NCBI GenBank assembly: GCA_900554345.1
Contig: USHH01000058.1
Span: forward strand, 1-10,461
Direction of reading: 5' to 3'
Origin: an uncultured Bacteroidales bacterium
Lineage (GTDB): Bacteria > Bacteroidota > Bacteroidia > Bacteroidales > Muribaculaceae
Length of the DNA: 10,461 nt
This document shows positions 1 through 8,344 of the stretch, piece after piece; position 1 is the first letter of the stretch, and each line of letters opens with the position of its first letter. A program made the position numbers and the translations under genes. Under the pieces are notes generated by a model, which ran no database searches, had not been told where the DNA came from, and worked only from the letters and a program-made list of their open reading frames with translations.

Positions 1-1
1 A

Positions 2-835
2 GTGACGTTGTCGGAAGGGAGCGGGAGCCGTGTCTCTGTCGAGGTGGTGCGCCTCTGGGCGAAGCTTTGCCTTGTATTCACAACAGACACCGACCAGACC
101 GTCAGCGTCAGCAAGATCGCTATGACCCCGGCTCTCAATGAGAAAGGCGTGAGACTGCTTCCCGACTACTCGACACTCGACGGGAAGCCGAATACCGCTG
201 ATGGTCGTCCGAGCCTTATAGCCGGCGCGGTATGCTCAAGGCTCGAAAGAATTCCTGCCACTCCTCTGACCGTGACAAAAGACGCTTCTGCTTCGGAGAC
301 TTTCTATCTGCTTGAATCGTCGGCGCAGAATCATCCCACAGGTCATTATCCCATCGATCTTGAGGTCAAGTATGACGACGGTGCGGTGCAGACTGTGAGC
401 GCTCTTGCCTGGCAGCTCGACCATATCAATCGCAATGACTTCGTCACGATTCCGGTGCTGCTCACCAATTGGCTGGTGGACATAGACGTGCTTTTCTATC
501 CCCCCATCGGCGGTTATCCCGCAGTGCTCACGGAGAAGAAGGACAACGAGTTTTACACCAGGTTCGGCTCCGGCGGAAAATTCGTGATCCGCCCGACCGT
601 AACCACCGCCTCCGGCGAGATAGTCGCCGACAGCAATCTCGAATTCACCCTTTCAACGGAGGATGCCGCCGGCATTTTCAGCCAGACCCCTTCGGAAGAT
701 CCTGCCACGCATGAGATCACAGGAGAGCTCGCTGACGTAAGGACAGGTACCGCCGTAGTGACACTTACAATAAAAATAAAGACCGACCAGCTCCAGCATG
801 AAATCATGCGGAAGCTATATATCATACGAAACTGA
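2..835 (+). CDS. Fimbrillin-like (FimB/Mfa2-type?) surface protein, 5' end cut by window edge
   Basis: Open from the left edge to TGA at 833-835; 277 residues are visible. The GTG at 2-4 is only the first possible start codon: no signal peptide or lipobox is present, so the real start lies outside the window. The visible part is rich in beta-strand, starting with a strand pattern around VEVVRLWAKLCLVF (13-26) that recalls the V..xRxxAKv strand of Bacteroidales fimbrillins and fimbrial anchor proteins. A second module has INRNDFVTIPV (142-152) followed by YPPIGGYPAVL (166-176), a motif I associate from memory with fimbrillin-like proteins of Bacteroides relatives. No catalytic residues are evident. 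Expected location is the outer membrane surface, as a minor fimbrial subunit or anchor. The stop overlaps the next start by one base, so the two are probably translationally coupled. It could instead be another Ig-like surface protein; the family call is moderate. Confidence 0.6.
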   Translation: MTLSEGSGSRVSVEVVRLWAKLCLVFTTDTDQTVSVSKIAMTPALNEKGVRLLPDYSTLDGKPNTADGRPSLIAGAVCSRLERIPATPLTVTKDASASETFYLLESSAQNHPTGHYPIDLEVKYDDGAVQTVSALAWQLDHINRNDFVTIPVLLTNWLVDIDVLFYPPIGGYPAVLTEKKDNEFYTRFGSGGKFVIRPTVTTASGEIVADSNLEFTLSTEDAAGIFSQTPSEDPATHEITGELADVRTGTAVVTLTIKIKTDQLQHEIMRKLYIIRN

Positions 836-3800
836 TGAAGAAGCTAATTCTCACAATGCTCGCAGTTCTCGGCGGCTACGCTTCACTCGCCGGGCGAACT
901 CAGCTTATAACAGACGCCGGTCAGCTTGTTGTCAATAATATCGGTGACGGAACCGTCAATAATCTTATCGACAACAACATATCGACATACCTGCATTCTC
1001 CTCAGACGGGAGATCTTAGCGATAATTGCCGTATCCAGGTGAACCTGACAGAGGCCATGACATTGGGTGATGATGAGGATCTCGTAGTATTTATTCAGAG
1101 ATGTGGCCATGGAGAATCGGATTCCCATCCCACAGCCATGAAGGTGGAATTAAGCTCAGACGGTACGAACTGGGAATCCGTGTGGGATACGGATAATAAA
1201 TCATGTCATGTCTATTTCCTATACCGTGGTCCGAAAACAAAGGAATATTCAACCCGAATCCACACATCCAAGCCCATTAAGTCCTTGCGCTTCACGGTGA
1301 CAGCCAACAGCGGCCGAAAATTCGACAGTGCCGGTCACCGCTATATGGGTCTTGCGGAATTCCAGATCTACAGGCTCGGCCGCAACGAGAATTACAGCGA
1401 AAACCTTATTGACCGCTTCCACCTGACCACCGACTACCTCCGTAACCTTAAGAGCCACGAATTCATCAATACTCAAAGTGTCCTTTATGAGGATAACCGG
1501 ATATGGGGCCGTAACGCCAGTATGGTAGACTGGTGTGACTGGAATGGGTGGCAAGATGGCAGATGGACGAAAAACACGGAAGAACTCAGGGAGGCAGGCG
1601 TCGAGATGCCTGACTATACCATGATCACCCACAATCCCGATGACCCTCGTGGTTATACTCCAGACAACGGTCAGCGGAGGCAGCCGACCCACGTTACGGA
1701 ACATATCCTTTATGCGATTCCAGGTGATGCCATAGCCCTCTATCCGTATTATAGCTTTACCGATGCCACTACATTCAAAGATAATAATAAAGTGACATTC
1801 GCACACTGGTATGATTATCAAGGAGGCGGCCATCTCAATACCTCGCATGACATGACCGGGGGCGCCACATCGATGCTTGACTTTCTCGCCGATCCGTCCG
1901 GAGTGCTGAAAAATGATGGCTACGGATATTTCGCCGGTGTGGAATTCGGCAAGGAGATACCTCTGAGGATATCGACGCCGCAGGAGTATATTGACTATGT
2001 CAACGCTGCAAACGCATCAAGTGCCGGATGGAAGTTGAGCGCCCAACTTGTAGCCGACCTGGATTTTTCAGGTTATGACAATGTCCCCTCACTCGGTAAG
2101 GAGCATTATTTCGGAACTCTTGAAGGAAACGGACACACCATCAGTAACCTCCGTATGATCAGGGACGAGGATGGTGTGGGATTGGTGAAGAATGCAAGCA
2201 ACAACGCCATAATCCGGAATCTTATCATTGACGAAACATGCACATTCCAAGGCAGGACCAATGTGGCGGCGGTGTTCGGTAAGGTAATCTTTGGCAACGG
2301 GAGAAGCATAAGCAATGTGCAGACCTATGCGACTGTCATAGCCACACAGGGGAGCGCGGCGGCGCTCGTGGGTGGCCATACTGATGAATATAATCCTCCG
2401 CTAACCATCAGCAATTGCTATGTGGGAGGCAGTGTGAGAAGCGAAGCCAGTGGTCCGGTTGCGGCTGTCGCGGTATGGGATAATTATGATAGACTGGCTA
2501 TCAGCAATACCGTTAGTGTTGTTGCGGATGTGGATAATTTCGCGGTAGGTGTGTCTCCAGCCCAGATTGATAACTGTTATGGCGACTATGATCAGTTGGG
2601 ACCTGATCATCAATTGCCTGATGATCAAAACAGCCAGGAGTTTATTCAGAAGTTGGGCGAGGGATGGAAATCCAACGATGTTTTAGGTCATGCGGTCCCC
2701 AAAGTTGTTCTGCCGTTTGATTTAGGAGAGGCTAAATTCGGTGGCGTGGCTACATTCTTCTGTCCGCGTTCGCCATACGTTCCCGACGGCACTTTGCAGA
2801 ACCTTCCATTCCGTGACGGTCAGAAAGAATTTGTGATAGCAGCCGATTTCAGCCAGTCGTTCACACACACACATCATATTACCGACAATGAGATTATCGA
2901 GCCTGTAATCCAGTTCCGTCATATTTTCCGCATTCGCGACGGCAAGGAGTTTGCAGAGGAATTCTCCGGGTCGAGGCAGGCGAATGATGAATATGTGAGA
3001 AAGAACCTGCGACGGGTGTCGGCCCGGTCAGGCAAAGGGTTCCAGATACGTCTCGACAGCCCTATACCCAAGAAAGGCACCACACGCTCTAAATATTATT
3101 ATAAAATATCGGATACCGACTACCGGCGTGTCTGCACTATGAACATGACGGTGACTCACCTTGAAACCGGCGAAGTCCAGAAGATAATCATCGGTGCCGA
3201 CGGCGGCATGAAGGATGAGAACGGGACAGATATTCTGGATGCTTCCGGCAAACCCATAAATGACAGTCATTTTTATTATGGCGAGTCATTCGACGGCTAT
3301 GGCTCCAGGGTAATCGACGGTATCACTTATAATATATGCGGTGGCGGCGGTTCATATTACACTATGCTTAAGTGCGATAATCCGAAAGAGGGCCGATATC
3401 TGGTACGCATCACAGGCAACGATATCAATGCCAATCCAATCATGATATGCGACGGTAGCGGAAGTCTGCTTGTGGTGATGGAGATGGAGCTGACTTTCCT
3501 TCCGGAGAGCGTCGCTTGCATGGTGACCGATAACGAGCTTTACGCCAATGACGCTTATGCGCATGCACGCGAGGAAGAACTCGAGAAGGCATACGGAGCG
3601 CCTAAGCAATATCAGAATTTCGACCAGTTCGCGGCCCTTGAGAAACTTGGCGATAAGAATGATTATCTGGATGGAAGCTCACATAAATACAGGTATAAGT
3701 GGCCGATGCCCTGGAAAGACAATACATACGCGTATGATTACAGTGAGACAAGGGATTTCAACATGTATTGCGTGGCCAGTCACAGTTCCAAGACTCCATA

Positions 3801-6800
3801 TAGTGCGGCTGCTGGCAAACATATCAATCCGGATGGCTCTAAAGGACTATATGACAGGCTTTATTATAAGACCACGCGTATCAGCGGCAATGACAAGTCG
3901 AAAGTCAGCTACGGCTATTTCTATTATGTGAATGCCGCTAAAGATCCCGGAGTCTCGGCTAGGCTGTCGATAGAGGATATCTGTATGGGCAGCACGGTTC
4001 ATGTATCTGCATGGATAGCTGAGTTCTCGGATGACAGGGAAGTAGCGAATGTCTCATTTAACTTCATAGCTGTCCGTAAAGACGGGGATCGTATACTCCT
4101 GCATTCGTTTATATCCGGATATGTGCCCGTGAAGGGAGAATGGATGAATGTGTATTATTCATTTGTGCCCAATTACTCGGAGGCGGGTATCACTCCTGAT
4201 GATGTCGACCATTTCGAGCTTGAACTTGAAAACAACTGTACAAGCTCCAATGGTGCCGACTATGCCATAGACAACATTCGTCTCTATGTTGTCAATCCGG
4301 TGGTGTATGCCGAGCAGAATGAGCCGATATGTGACGAAAAAGTGAGTGATGTAGGTGTGCGTGTCGACTCGCCTTTTGACGTGCTGCTGCAGGTTGTCGG
4401 CGAGACCGAAGCGAAAGTAGATATGGATGGCGAGCAGATAGACCTGTATTATACATTCATCGACAAACAGAAATTCGATGAGGAATATGCGTCGACAGGT
4501 AACGGGGCAGAAGCATATGACAAGTCTGTATTGAGATACAACTATGCGGATGCAGATGACGGCGCTGCAGACCAGACGTTTGGAAAAGTCACGTTCAATA
4601 CCTGCTTCAATAGTAATTCCGACTATCCGGCTGATGACATAGCTGTAAATGCGAATGCATGGAAAGGGGTGGATGATGGAACCCGTATCATCATTTTCAA
4701 TACGCGGCTGAGCAATATCTCCATCGGCAAGGAATATTATATTTCCATCTATGTGTCTCCCGCCGGGGAAATCAGTCCGGGGTGGAGTGAGTTCAACATC
4801 AAGGATCCGTGCGCCAAAGTTAGTGTGGTGAGGGTGAAGCCGACAAGCACCGTCAAGATTGACGGCGAGGTTCGTGAGGACTCCGACAACATAAGCGTCT
4901 GTGAGGGACAGAAACCGGTGGTGCAGGTTGACATCTATGGAAAGAAAGACGAGACATCCGGAACCATCACCGATGAGCCCCTTGAGAAGAACGCCCGGAT
5001 GGACTGGTATGACGGCACGTATGTCGAATTTATGGCTGAGCGGAACAGTGATGGACTGTTTCTCAGCGAGGCTCTGTCAGAATTCCGCAAGGAATATCCT
5101 GCGGCTGAGAACTGCGATGTGGCTGCGGTTGCCGGCCTGACCGAGGCTATGATTGATTATCTGAAAGAAGCCACGACAACATCGGAGGGAACCACGCTTC
5201 CGAAACTGTGTCTATCGCAGACGTCATATGTTTTTCCTTCGGAGGCAATCCCCGATGGGCAGGATTATGTTTACTGCCATGTAGTCGCGATACCCATAAT
5301 AGGGAAGGAAGAAGGCCGACTCATCTGCTCGGAGCCGACAGAGGTGCGCATCCGGGTGGAGCGAAAGGCTCCCACACTGCTGCATGGCTTGACTTCCATA
5401 ACCTACCCCGACCGGATCATCGACGTGCCGCTGCGCATCGGCTTGAGGCAGCTGAAGTCGGTGAGCGGTGCGAAGGCATCCGCGGCAAGCCAGACGACAA
5501 ACCTCAGAATCCCAGTGAGGAAGGTGACAGGGACTTCAGAAAACGCAACGGCTATGAGGCTGGTCAATACCAAGCCTTATATCTTTCTGGTGGAGACGAA
5601 TGACCCCGACTATGAAGACTTAGGCACTCTGGACGATGCCGACAATAATATAGGGCTGATGTCCGTCGGAGAGATCAAGAGTCTGACCGCCCGGATTGGT
5701 GGTGATGAGAATGCTTTCGAGGCTGTGCTCTACAACGACGTGTTCATCCCTAAGGAGGGATATTACTACCGTCTGCGCTTCAGCTTCGAGGAGGATGCCG
5801 CTGCCGGCTCTGCGGAGGAGGGTGTCGTGGCCTGCGGCGGCCAGGACGTGTTTACGATTAAAGTGGTGCCGGAGTACCAGAAATGGAACGGCGGCTCTGC
5901 CCTGACCGACCGCAACTGGAACAATGACGCCAACTGGAGCCGCGTCGAGGCTGAGGATCTTTACCTGACAGCCGACCGCAAGACAGCCATGGATGAGTTT
6001 GTGGCCGACGGAAGCAACAAACGCAAGTCCAGCTATGCGCCACTCGACTTCACGAAGGTAATCATACCGAGCATTGCAGATCCAATCAATAATCCTCCGC
6101 TGCTCGAAAAATACGAAGGGCAAGCTGTCGAGGACCTTTCATCTTCATATAGCGACATCTCCAGCAAGGTAATCTGGACGAAAATTCCTTCATCTGATGC
6201 GGCCGGTGCTGCCACACATGATATCGAGTATGATATGGCGGCATATGACGCTCCGGAAGGGCAGCCGTCCCAGGTGAGATGCCGCCCGTGGTATTCCAAT
6301 ACCTGCGAGCAGATACATTTCCGTCCAAATTCGGAAATCGGCGGTCAGGGCAATCTCATCTATCAGAAGGCTTGGGTCGACATCACTGTCCTGCCGGGTC
6401 GCTGGCACACTCTCGCGACTCCGCTCAAAACGGTTGTGGCCGGCGACATGTACCTCCCCAGGGCCAATGCCCGTCAGGAAACCGAGCTCTTTCAGGACAT
6501 CACCTTCTCATACGGTGATTACAACCGCTTCGCTCCCGCCGTATATCAGCGTGGCTGGAACAAGAGCACAACTACAGTGTTTGAAATTGGCGGTGGCAGC
6601 AGGAATGTGGCTCTCAAAGCCGACTGGAGTAATGTCTACAACGACGTGACGGAGGTTTATGGCAGGGGAACCGGCTTCTCCATCAAGACCGATGTGTCAG
6701 GCGTCACCTCGCCATCCGCGGATGGCGTTTTGTTCCGCCTCCCCAAGGCTGACGCCTCTTTTGACTATTTCAGCCAGGACGGTACTCAGCAGGGCAATAC

Positions 6801-7833
6801 CACCGCTATTGACCGCACCGACTGTTACAGGCTCAACGATGCAGACGGCACCATCACTTCCGTAAGCAGAGGGGGTAATCAGTATTTCCTCGTCGGCAAC
6901 CCTTTCATGGCGCATCTTGACATGCAGAAGTTTCTTCAGGCGAATAGCTCCAGGATCAATGCCAAGTACTGGGTGCTGACCGGGAGCTCCCAGGGTGTGG
7001 CCATCTTTGATGAGACATCCGATGGTTTTGTGGGTACTGAATCCGGCTATGTCGCTCCTCTGCAGGGGTTCTTCCTTGAAGCAAAAGACGGTGCTGCTGC
7101 AACTGAAGGCGGCGATTCTGAATTGGAACTGGTTTATACTGCCGATATGGCATGCAATACCTCCTTCATGACCTCTCCGCTTCGCTCGGCGGTCCACGCC
7201 AATGGCGGCAACATCGTCACTATCTCGGCTGTGCAAGAGGGTGGGGTAGTGTCGCAGGCGTTCATCAATCTCTCGCCGGAGGCTACCAAGGAGTATGACG
7301 AGAGGAATGACGCAGTGCTCATCGACAATTCGGAGCTGGAGGTGCCCGCTTCAGTCTACACGATAGGAGGCAATCGAGCTCTCTCGGTGAACACGACGGA
7401 TGATGTCGACGGCACGGAGGTGGGCCTCATTACTGACGCCGATGCCCACACCACACTCGTGTTTGACGGCGTGGATGCGCTGACCGACGTCTATCTCTAC
7501 GACGCGGCGCTCGACCGCAAGTGCTCGCTCTACGACGGTCTGGAGTACATCATCGATGGACCGGCCGCCGGCCGCCTCTTCCTGATGGGCCACTCGGAGA
7601 TCTCCGACAGCGAGATCCAGGGCCTCAGCGTGGTGGTGCGCGGCAATGACGTGCGCATCGAGTCTGGCAACTCGATGCCGGTGGCAGCGAGGGTATATAC
7701 CGCCGACGGCATGCTGGTGTGCGACATGAACGAGAGCGCTCCGGTGCTCGAGTTCACTCTCGACAGAGGCATCTACATCCTGGAGGCCACCGACAGCATC
7801 GACAGTGTGACACGTAAGGTATTTGTAAGATAA
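835..7833 (+). CDS. Giant multidomain secreted surface protein, probable T9SS cargo adhesin (2332 aa)
   Basis: Starts at ATG 835-837, overlapping the upstream stop (TGATG); a signal peptide follows at once (MKKLILTMLAVLGGYASLAG, 1-20), which supports this start. Visible modules: a discoidin/F5-8C-like domain at about 42-182 (LIDNNISTYLHS, SSDGTNWESVW at 107-117, SLRFTVTAN at about 150, LAEFQIYRL at 173-181); an unassigned region 183-380; a beta-helix or GLUG-like stretch at about 380-555 with FGTLEGNGHTISNL (426-439); long unassigned regions; a jelly-roll, carbohydrate-binding-like domain at about 1040-1153 ending NGADYAIDNIRLYVV; a WNGG...NW segment near 1684-1701; a late module with WHTLATPL (1857), FLVGNPF (2018) and APLQGFF (2074), common in very large Bacteroidetes secreted proteins; and a C-terminal sorting domain at 2263-2332. 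No protease or glycosidase active site was recognised, so glycan or matrix binding is the likeliest role (inference). Base composition varies: hand-counted 60-base lines run from 32% GC (1741) to 70% (7561). Confidence 0.85.
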   Translation: MKKLILTMLAVLGGYASLAGRTQLITDAGQLVVNNIGDGTVNNLIDNNISTYLHSPQTGDLSDNCRIQVNLTEAMTLGDDEDLVVFIQRCGHGESDSHPTAMKVELSSDGTNWESVWDTDNKSCHVYFLYRGPKTKEYSTRIHTSKPIKSLRFTVTANSGRKFDSAGHRYMGLAEFQIYRLGRNENYSENLIDRFHLTTDYLRNLKSHEFINTQSVLYEDNRIWGRNASMVDWCDWNGWQDGRWTKNTEELREAGVEMPDYTMITHNPDDPRGYTPDNGQRRQPTHVTEHILYAIPGDAIALYPYYSFTDATTFKDNNKVTFAHWYDYQGGGHLNTSHDMTGGATSMLDFLADPSGVLKNDGYGYFAGVEFGKEIPLRISTPQEYIDYVNAANASSAGWKLSAQLVADLDFSGYDNVPSLGKEHYFGTLEGNGHTISNLRMIRDEDGVGLVKNASNNAIIRNLIIDETCTFQGRTNVAAVFGKVIFGNGRSISNVQTYATVIATQGSAAALVGGHTDEYNPPLTISNCYVGGSVRSEASGPVAAVAVWDNYDRLAISNTVSVVADVDNFAVGVSPAQIDNCYGDYDQLGPDHQLPDDQNSQEFIQKLGEGWKSNDVLGHAVPKVVLPFDLGEAKFGGVATFFCPRSPYVPDGTLQNLPFRDGQKEFVIAADFSQSFTHTHHITDNEIIEPVIQFRHIFRIRDGKEFAEEFSGSRQANDEYVRKNLRRVSARSGKGFQIRLDSPIPKKGTTRSKYYYKISDTDYRRVCTMNMTVTHLETGEVQKIIIGADGGMKDENGTDILDASGKPINDSHFYYGESFDGYGSRVIDGITYNICGGGGSYYTMLKCDNPKEGRYLVRITGNDINANPIMICDGSGSLLVVMEMELTFLPESVACMVTDNELYANDAYAHAREEELEKAYGAPKQYQNFDQFAALEKLGDKNDYLDGSSHKYRYKWPMPWKDNTYAYDYSETRDFNMYCVASHSSKTPYSAAAGKHINPDGSKGLYDRLYYKTTRISGNDKSKVSYGYFYYVNAAKDPGVSARLSIEDICMGSTVHVSAWIAEFSDDREVANVSFNFIAVRKDGDRILLHSFISGYVPVKGEWMNVYYSFVPNYSEAGITPDDVDHFELELENNCTSSNGADYAIDNIRLYVVNPVVYAEQNEPICDEKVSDVGVRVDSPFDVLLQVVGETEAKVDMDGEQIDLYYTFIDKQKFDEEYASTGNGAEAYDKSVLRYNYADADDGAADQTFGKVTFNTCFNSNSDYPADDIAVNANAWKGVDDGTRIIIFNTRLSNISIGKEYYISIYVSPAGEISPGWSEFNIKDPCAKVSVVRVKPTSTVKIDGEVREDSDNISVCEGQKPVVQVDIYGKKDETSGTITDEPLEKNARMDWYDGTYVEFMAERNSDGLFLSEALSEFRKEYPAAENCDVAAVAGLTEAMIDYLKEATTTSEGTTLPKLCLSQTSYVFPSEAIPDGQDYVYCHVVAIPIIGKEEGRLICSEPTEVRIRVERKAPTLLHGLTSITYPDRIIDVPLRIGLRQLKSVSGAKASAASQTTNLRIPVRKVTGTSENATAMRLVNTKPYIFLVETNDPDYEDLGTLDDADNNIGLMSVGEIKSLTARIGGDENAFEAVLYNDVFIPKEGYYYRLRFSFEEDAAAGSAEEGVVACGGQDVFTIKVVPEYQKWNGGSALTDRNWNNDANWSRVEAEDLYLTADRKTAMDEFVADGSNKRKSSYAPLDFTKVIIPSIADPINNPPLLEKYEGQAVEDLSSSYSDISSKVIWTKIPSSDAAGAATHDIEYDMAAYDAPEGQPSQVRCRPWYSNTCEQIHFRPNSEIGGQGNLIYQKAWVDITVLPGRWHTLATPLKTVVAGDMYLPRANARQETELFQDITFSYGDYNRFAPAVYQRGWNKSTTTVFEIGGGSRNVALKADWSNVYNDVTEVYGRGTGFSIKTDVSGVTSPSADGVLFRLPKADASFDYFSQDGTQQGNTTAIDRTDCYRLNDADGTITSVSRGGNQYFLVGNPFMAHLDMQKFLQANSSRINAKYWVLTGSSQGVAIFDETSDGFVGTESGYVAPLQGFFLEAKDGAAATEGGDSELELVYTADMACNTSFMTSPLRSAVHANGGNIVTISAVQEGGVVSQAFINLSPEATKEYDERNDAVLIDNSELEVPASVYTIGGNRALSVNTTDDVDGTEVGLITDADAHTTLVFDGVDALTDVYLYDAALDRKCSLYDGLEYIIDGPAAGRLFLMGHSEISDSEIQGLSVVVRGNDVRIESGNSMPVAARVYTADGMLVCDMNESAPVLEFTLDRGIYILEATDSIDSVTRKVFVR
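2604..2627. repeat. Perfect 9-bp inverted repeat inside the giant gene
   Basis: TGATCATCA (2604-2612) and TGATGATCA (2619-2627) are exact reverse complements separated by six bases. A further TGATCA palindrome lies at 2589-2594, giving three copies in 39 bases. The repeat is in frame inside the giant gene, just after the beta-helix stretch (residues about 590-598). It could form a short hairpin in mRNA; no function is evident. Confidence 0.6.
2862..2873. repeat. (CA)6 dinucleotide tract in coding sequence
   Basis: Six uninterrupted CA units sit in the giant gene and encode part of FTHTHH. Gain or loss of one unit would frameshift the protein about 680 residues from its N-terminus. Six units is short for a contingency locus, so this is noted as structure and not as a demonstrated phase-variation site. 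Confidence 0.6.
7621..7830 (+). other. C-terminal T9SS type A-like sorting domain of the giant protein
   Basis: Residues 2263-2332 form a short all-beta tail with the pattern of Por secretion sorting domains: alternating strands (LSVVVRGNDVRIES), then VAARVYTADGMLV, a hydrophobic strand LEFTLDRGIYILEA and the terminal basic strand VTRKVFVR. The VYxxDGxLV, LxxGIYIL and KVxVR landmarks in this order at the extreme C-terminus are what is seen; the family rule is that such domains direct export through the type IX system and are then cleaved, often with attachment to A-LPS on the surface. No T9SS machinery gene is in the window, so export by that route is inferred. Confidence 0.72.
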
Positions 7834-7836
7834 GGT

Positions 7837-8229
7837 ATGCGAAAGCTCATTATACTGACTACGGCGCTGCTGGCAGCGGGCTGGTGTGCGGCAGAGCACA
7901 CCGGCGCCCTGCTGCGCCTCGAGAAGGAGGGCGTCGATTTCGGCGCCATCGAGTACGAGTCGGAGGTGACCGACTCGCTGAGGATATACAATGACGGTCA
8001 GGAGCCGCTGGTGATCACTTCGGTGTTCAGCGAGTGCGGCTGCACGGTGCCCTCATACAGCCACGACCCGATAGAGCCGGGCGACTCCGGGATGATAGCG
8101 GTGCGCTTCATCAGCAAGGGTCGAGAACCGGGTTATTTCCGCAAGGCGGTGCGCATCAGGACCAACGGTGAGCCGCCGCGCAAGGTGTTTTTCGTGGAGG
8201 GCCGCATCAAGCGCCCCTACCGTAAATAA
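7837..8229 (+). CDS. Secreted DUF1573 domain protein (130 aa)
   Basis: Begins three bases after the giant gene's stop and ends at TAA 8227-8229. Residues 1-19 are a classical signal peptide (MRKLIILTTALLAAGWCAA); the cysteine at 17 follows Trp and does not make a lipobox, so the product is likely periplasmic or exported and soluble. The mature part is one DUF1573 (ASH/Hydin-like Ig fold) unit: VDFGAIEYESEVTDSLRIYNDG (33-54), EPLVITSVFSECGCTVP (56-72), DPIEPGDSGMIAVRF (77-91), and YFRKAVRIRTN (100-110). The SxCGCTxP signature and the PIxPGxxGxIxVxF strand are intact. DUF1573 proteins are abundant in Bacteroidota and their function is not established. Position as last gene of a surface-protein operon suggests a structural or assembly role linked to the giant protein (inference). 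Codon use is GC-rich, like the end of the preceding gene. Confidence 0.85.
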   Translation: MRKLIILTTALLAAGWCAAEHTGALLRLEKEGVDFGAIEYESEVTDSLRIYNDGQEPLVITSVFSECGCTVPSYSHDPIEPGDSGMIAVRFISKGREPGYFRKAVRIRTNGEPPRKVFFVEGRIKRPYRK

Positions 8230-8339
8230 AGTCTGAACAATTCTTAATTAATAATAGATCCGCTAAAAATCAGACTATTCATTATTACTACAACTATACA
8301 AAGCAAATCATGGGGCCGAAGGGTCCCGATGTAGTAATA
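8230..8339 (+). other. Structured intergenic region, possible 3' UTR fold or small RNA
   Basis: No conventional gene. Three inverted repeats are visible. AGTCTGA (8230-8236) pairs with TCAGACT (8270-8276) around an AT-rich loop. TATTACTAC (8283-8291) pairs with GTAGTAATA (8331-8339), enclosing a hairpin GGGGCC-GAAG-GGTCCC (8312-8327, one G-U pair). The terminator follows six bases later. A 16-codon ATG frame (8310-8360, MGPKGPDVVISGRRPS) overlaps the hairpin and the terminator, with AAAGCAAATC before it. No good Bacteroidetes promoter (TTTG and TAnnTTTG) was found on the + strand here, so the RNA may simply be the tail of the upstream operon transcript. Confidence 0.4.
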
Positions 8340-8344
8340 TCAGG

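Noticed and set aside
1249..1848. 199-residue - strand ORF inside the giant gene
   Set aside because: Antisense to the discoidin-like and following region of the continuous 2332-codon frame; no motif and no start context supports it.
7837..7899. Lipoprotein signal in the DUF1573 protein
   Set aside because: Cys17 is preceded by AAGW; Trp at the -1 position breaks the lipobox, so an ordinary signal peptide is more likely.
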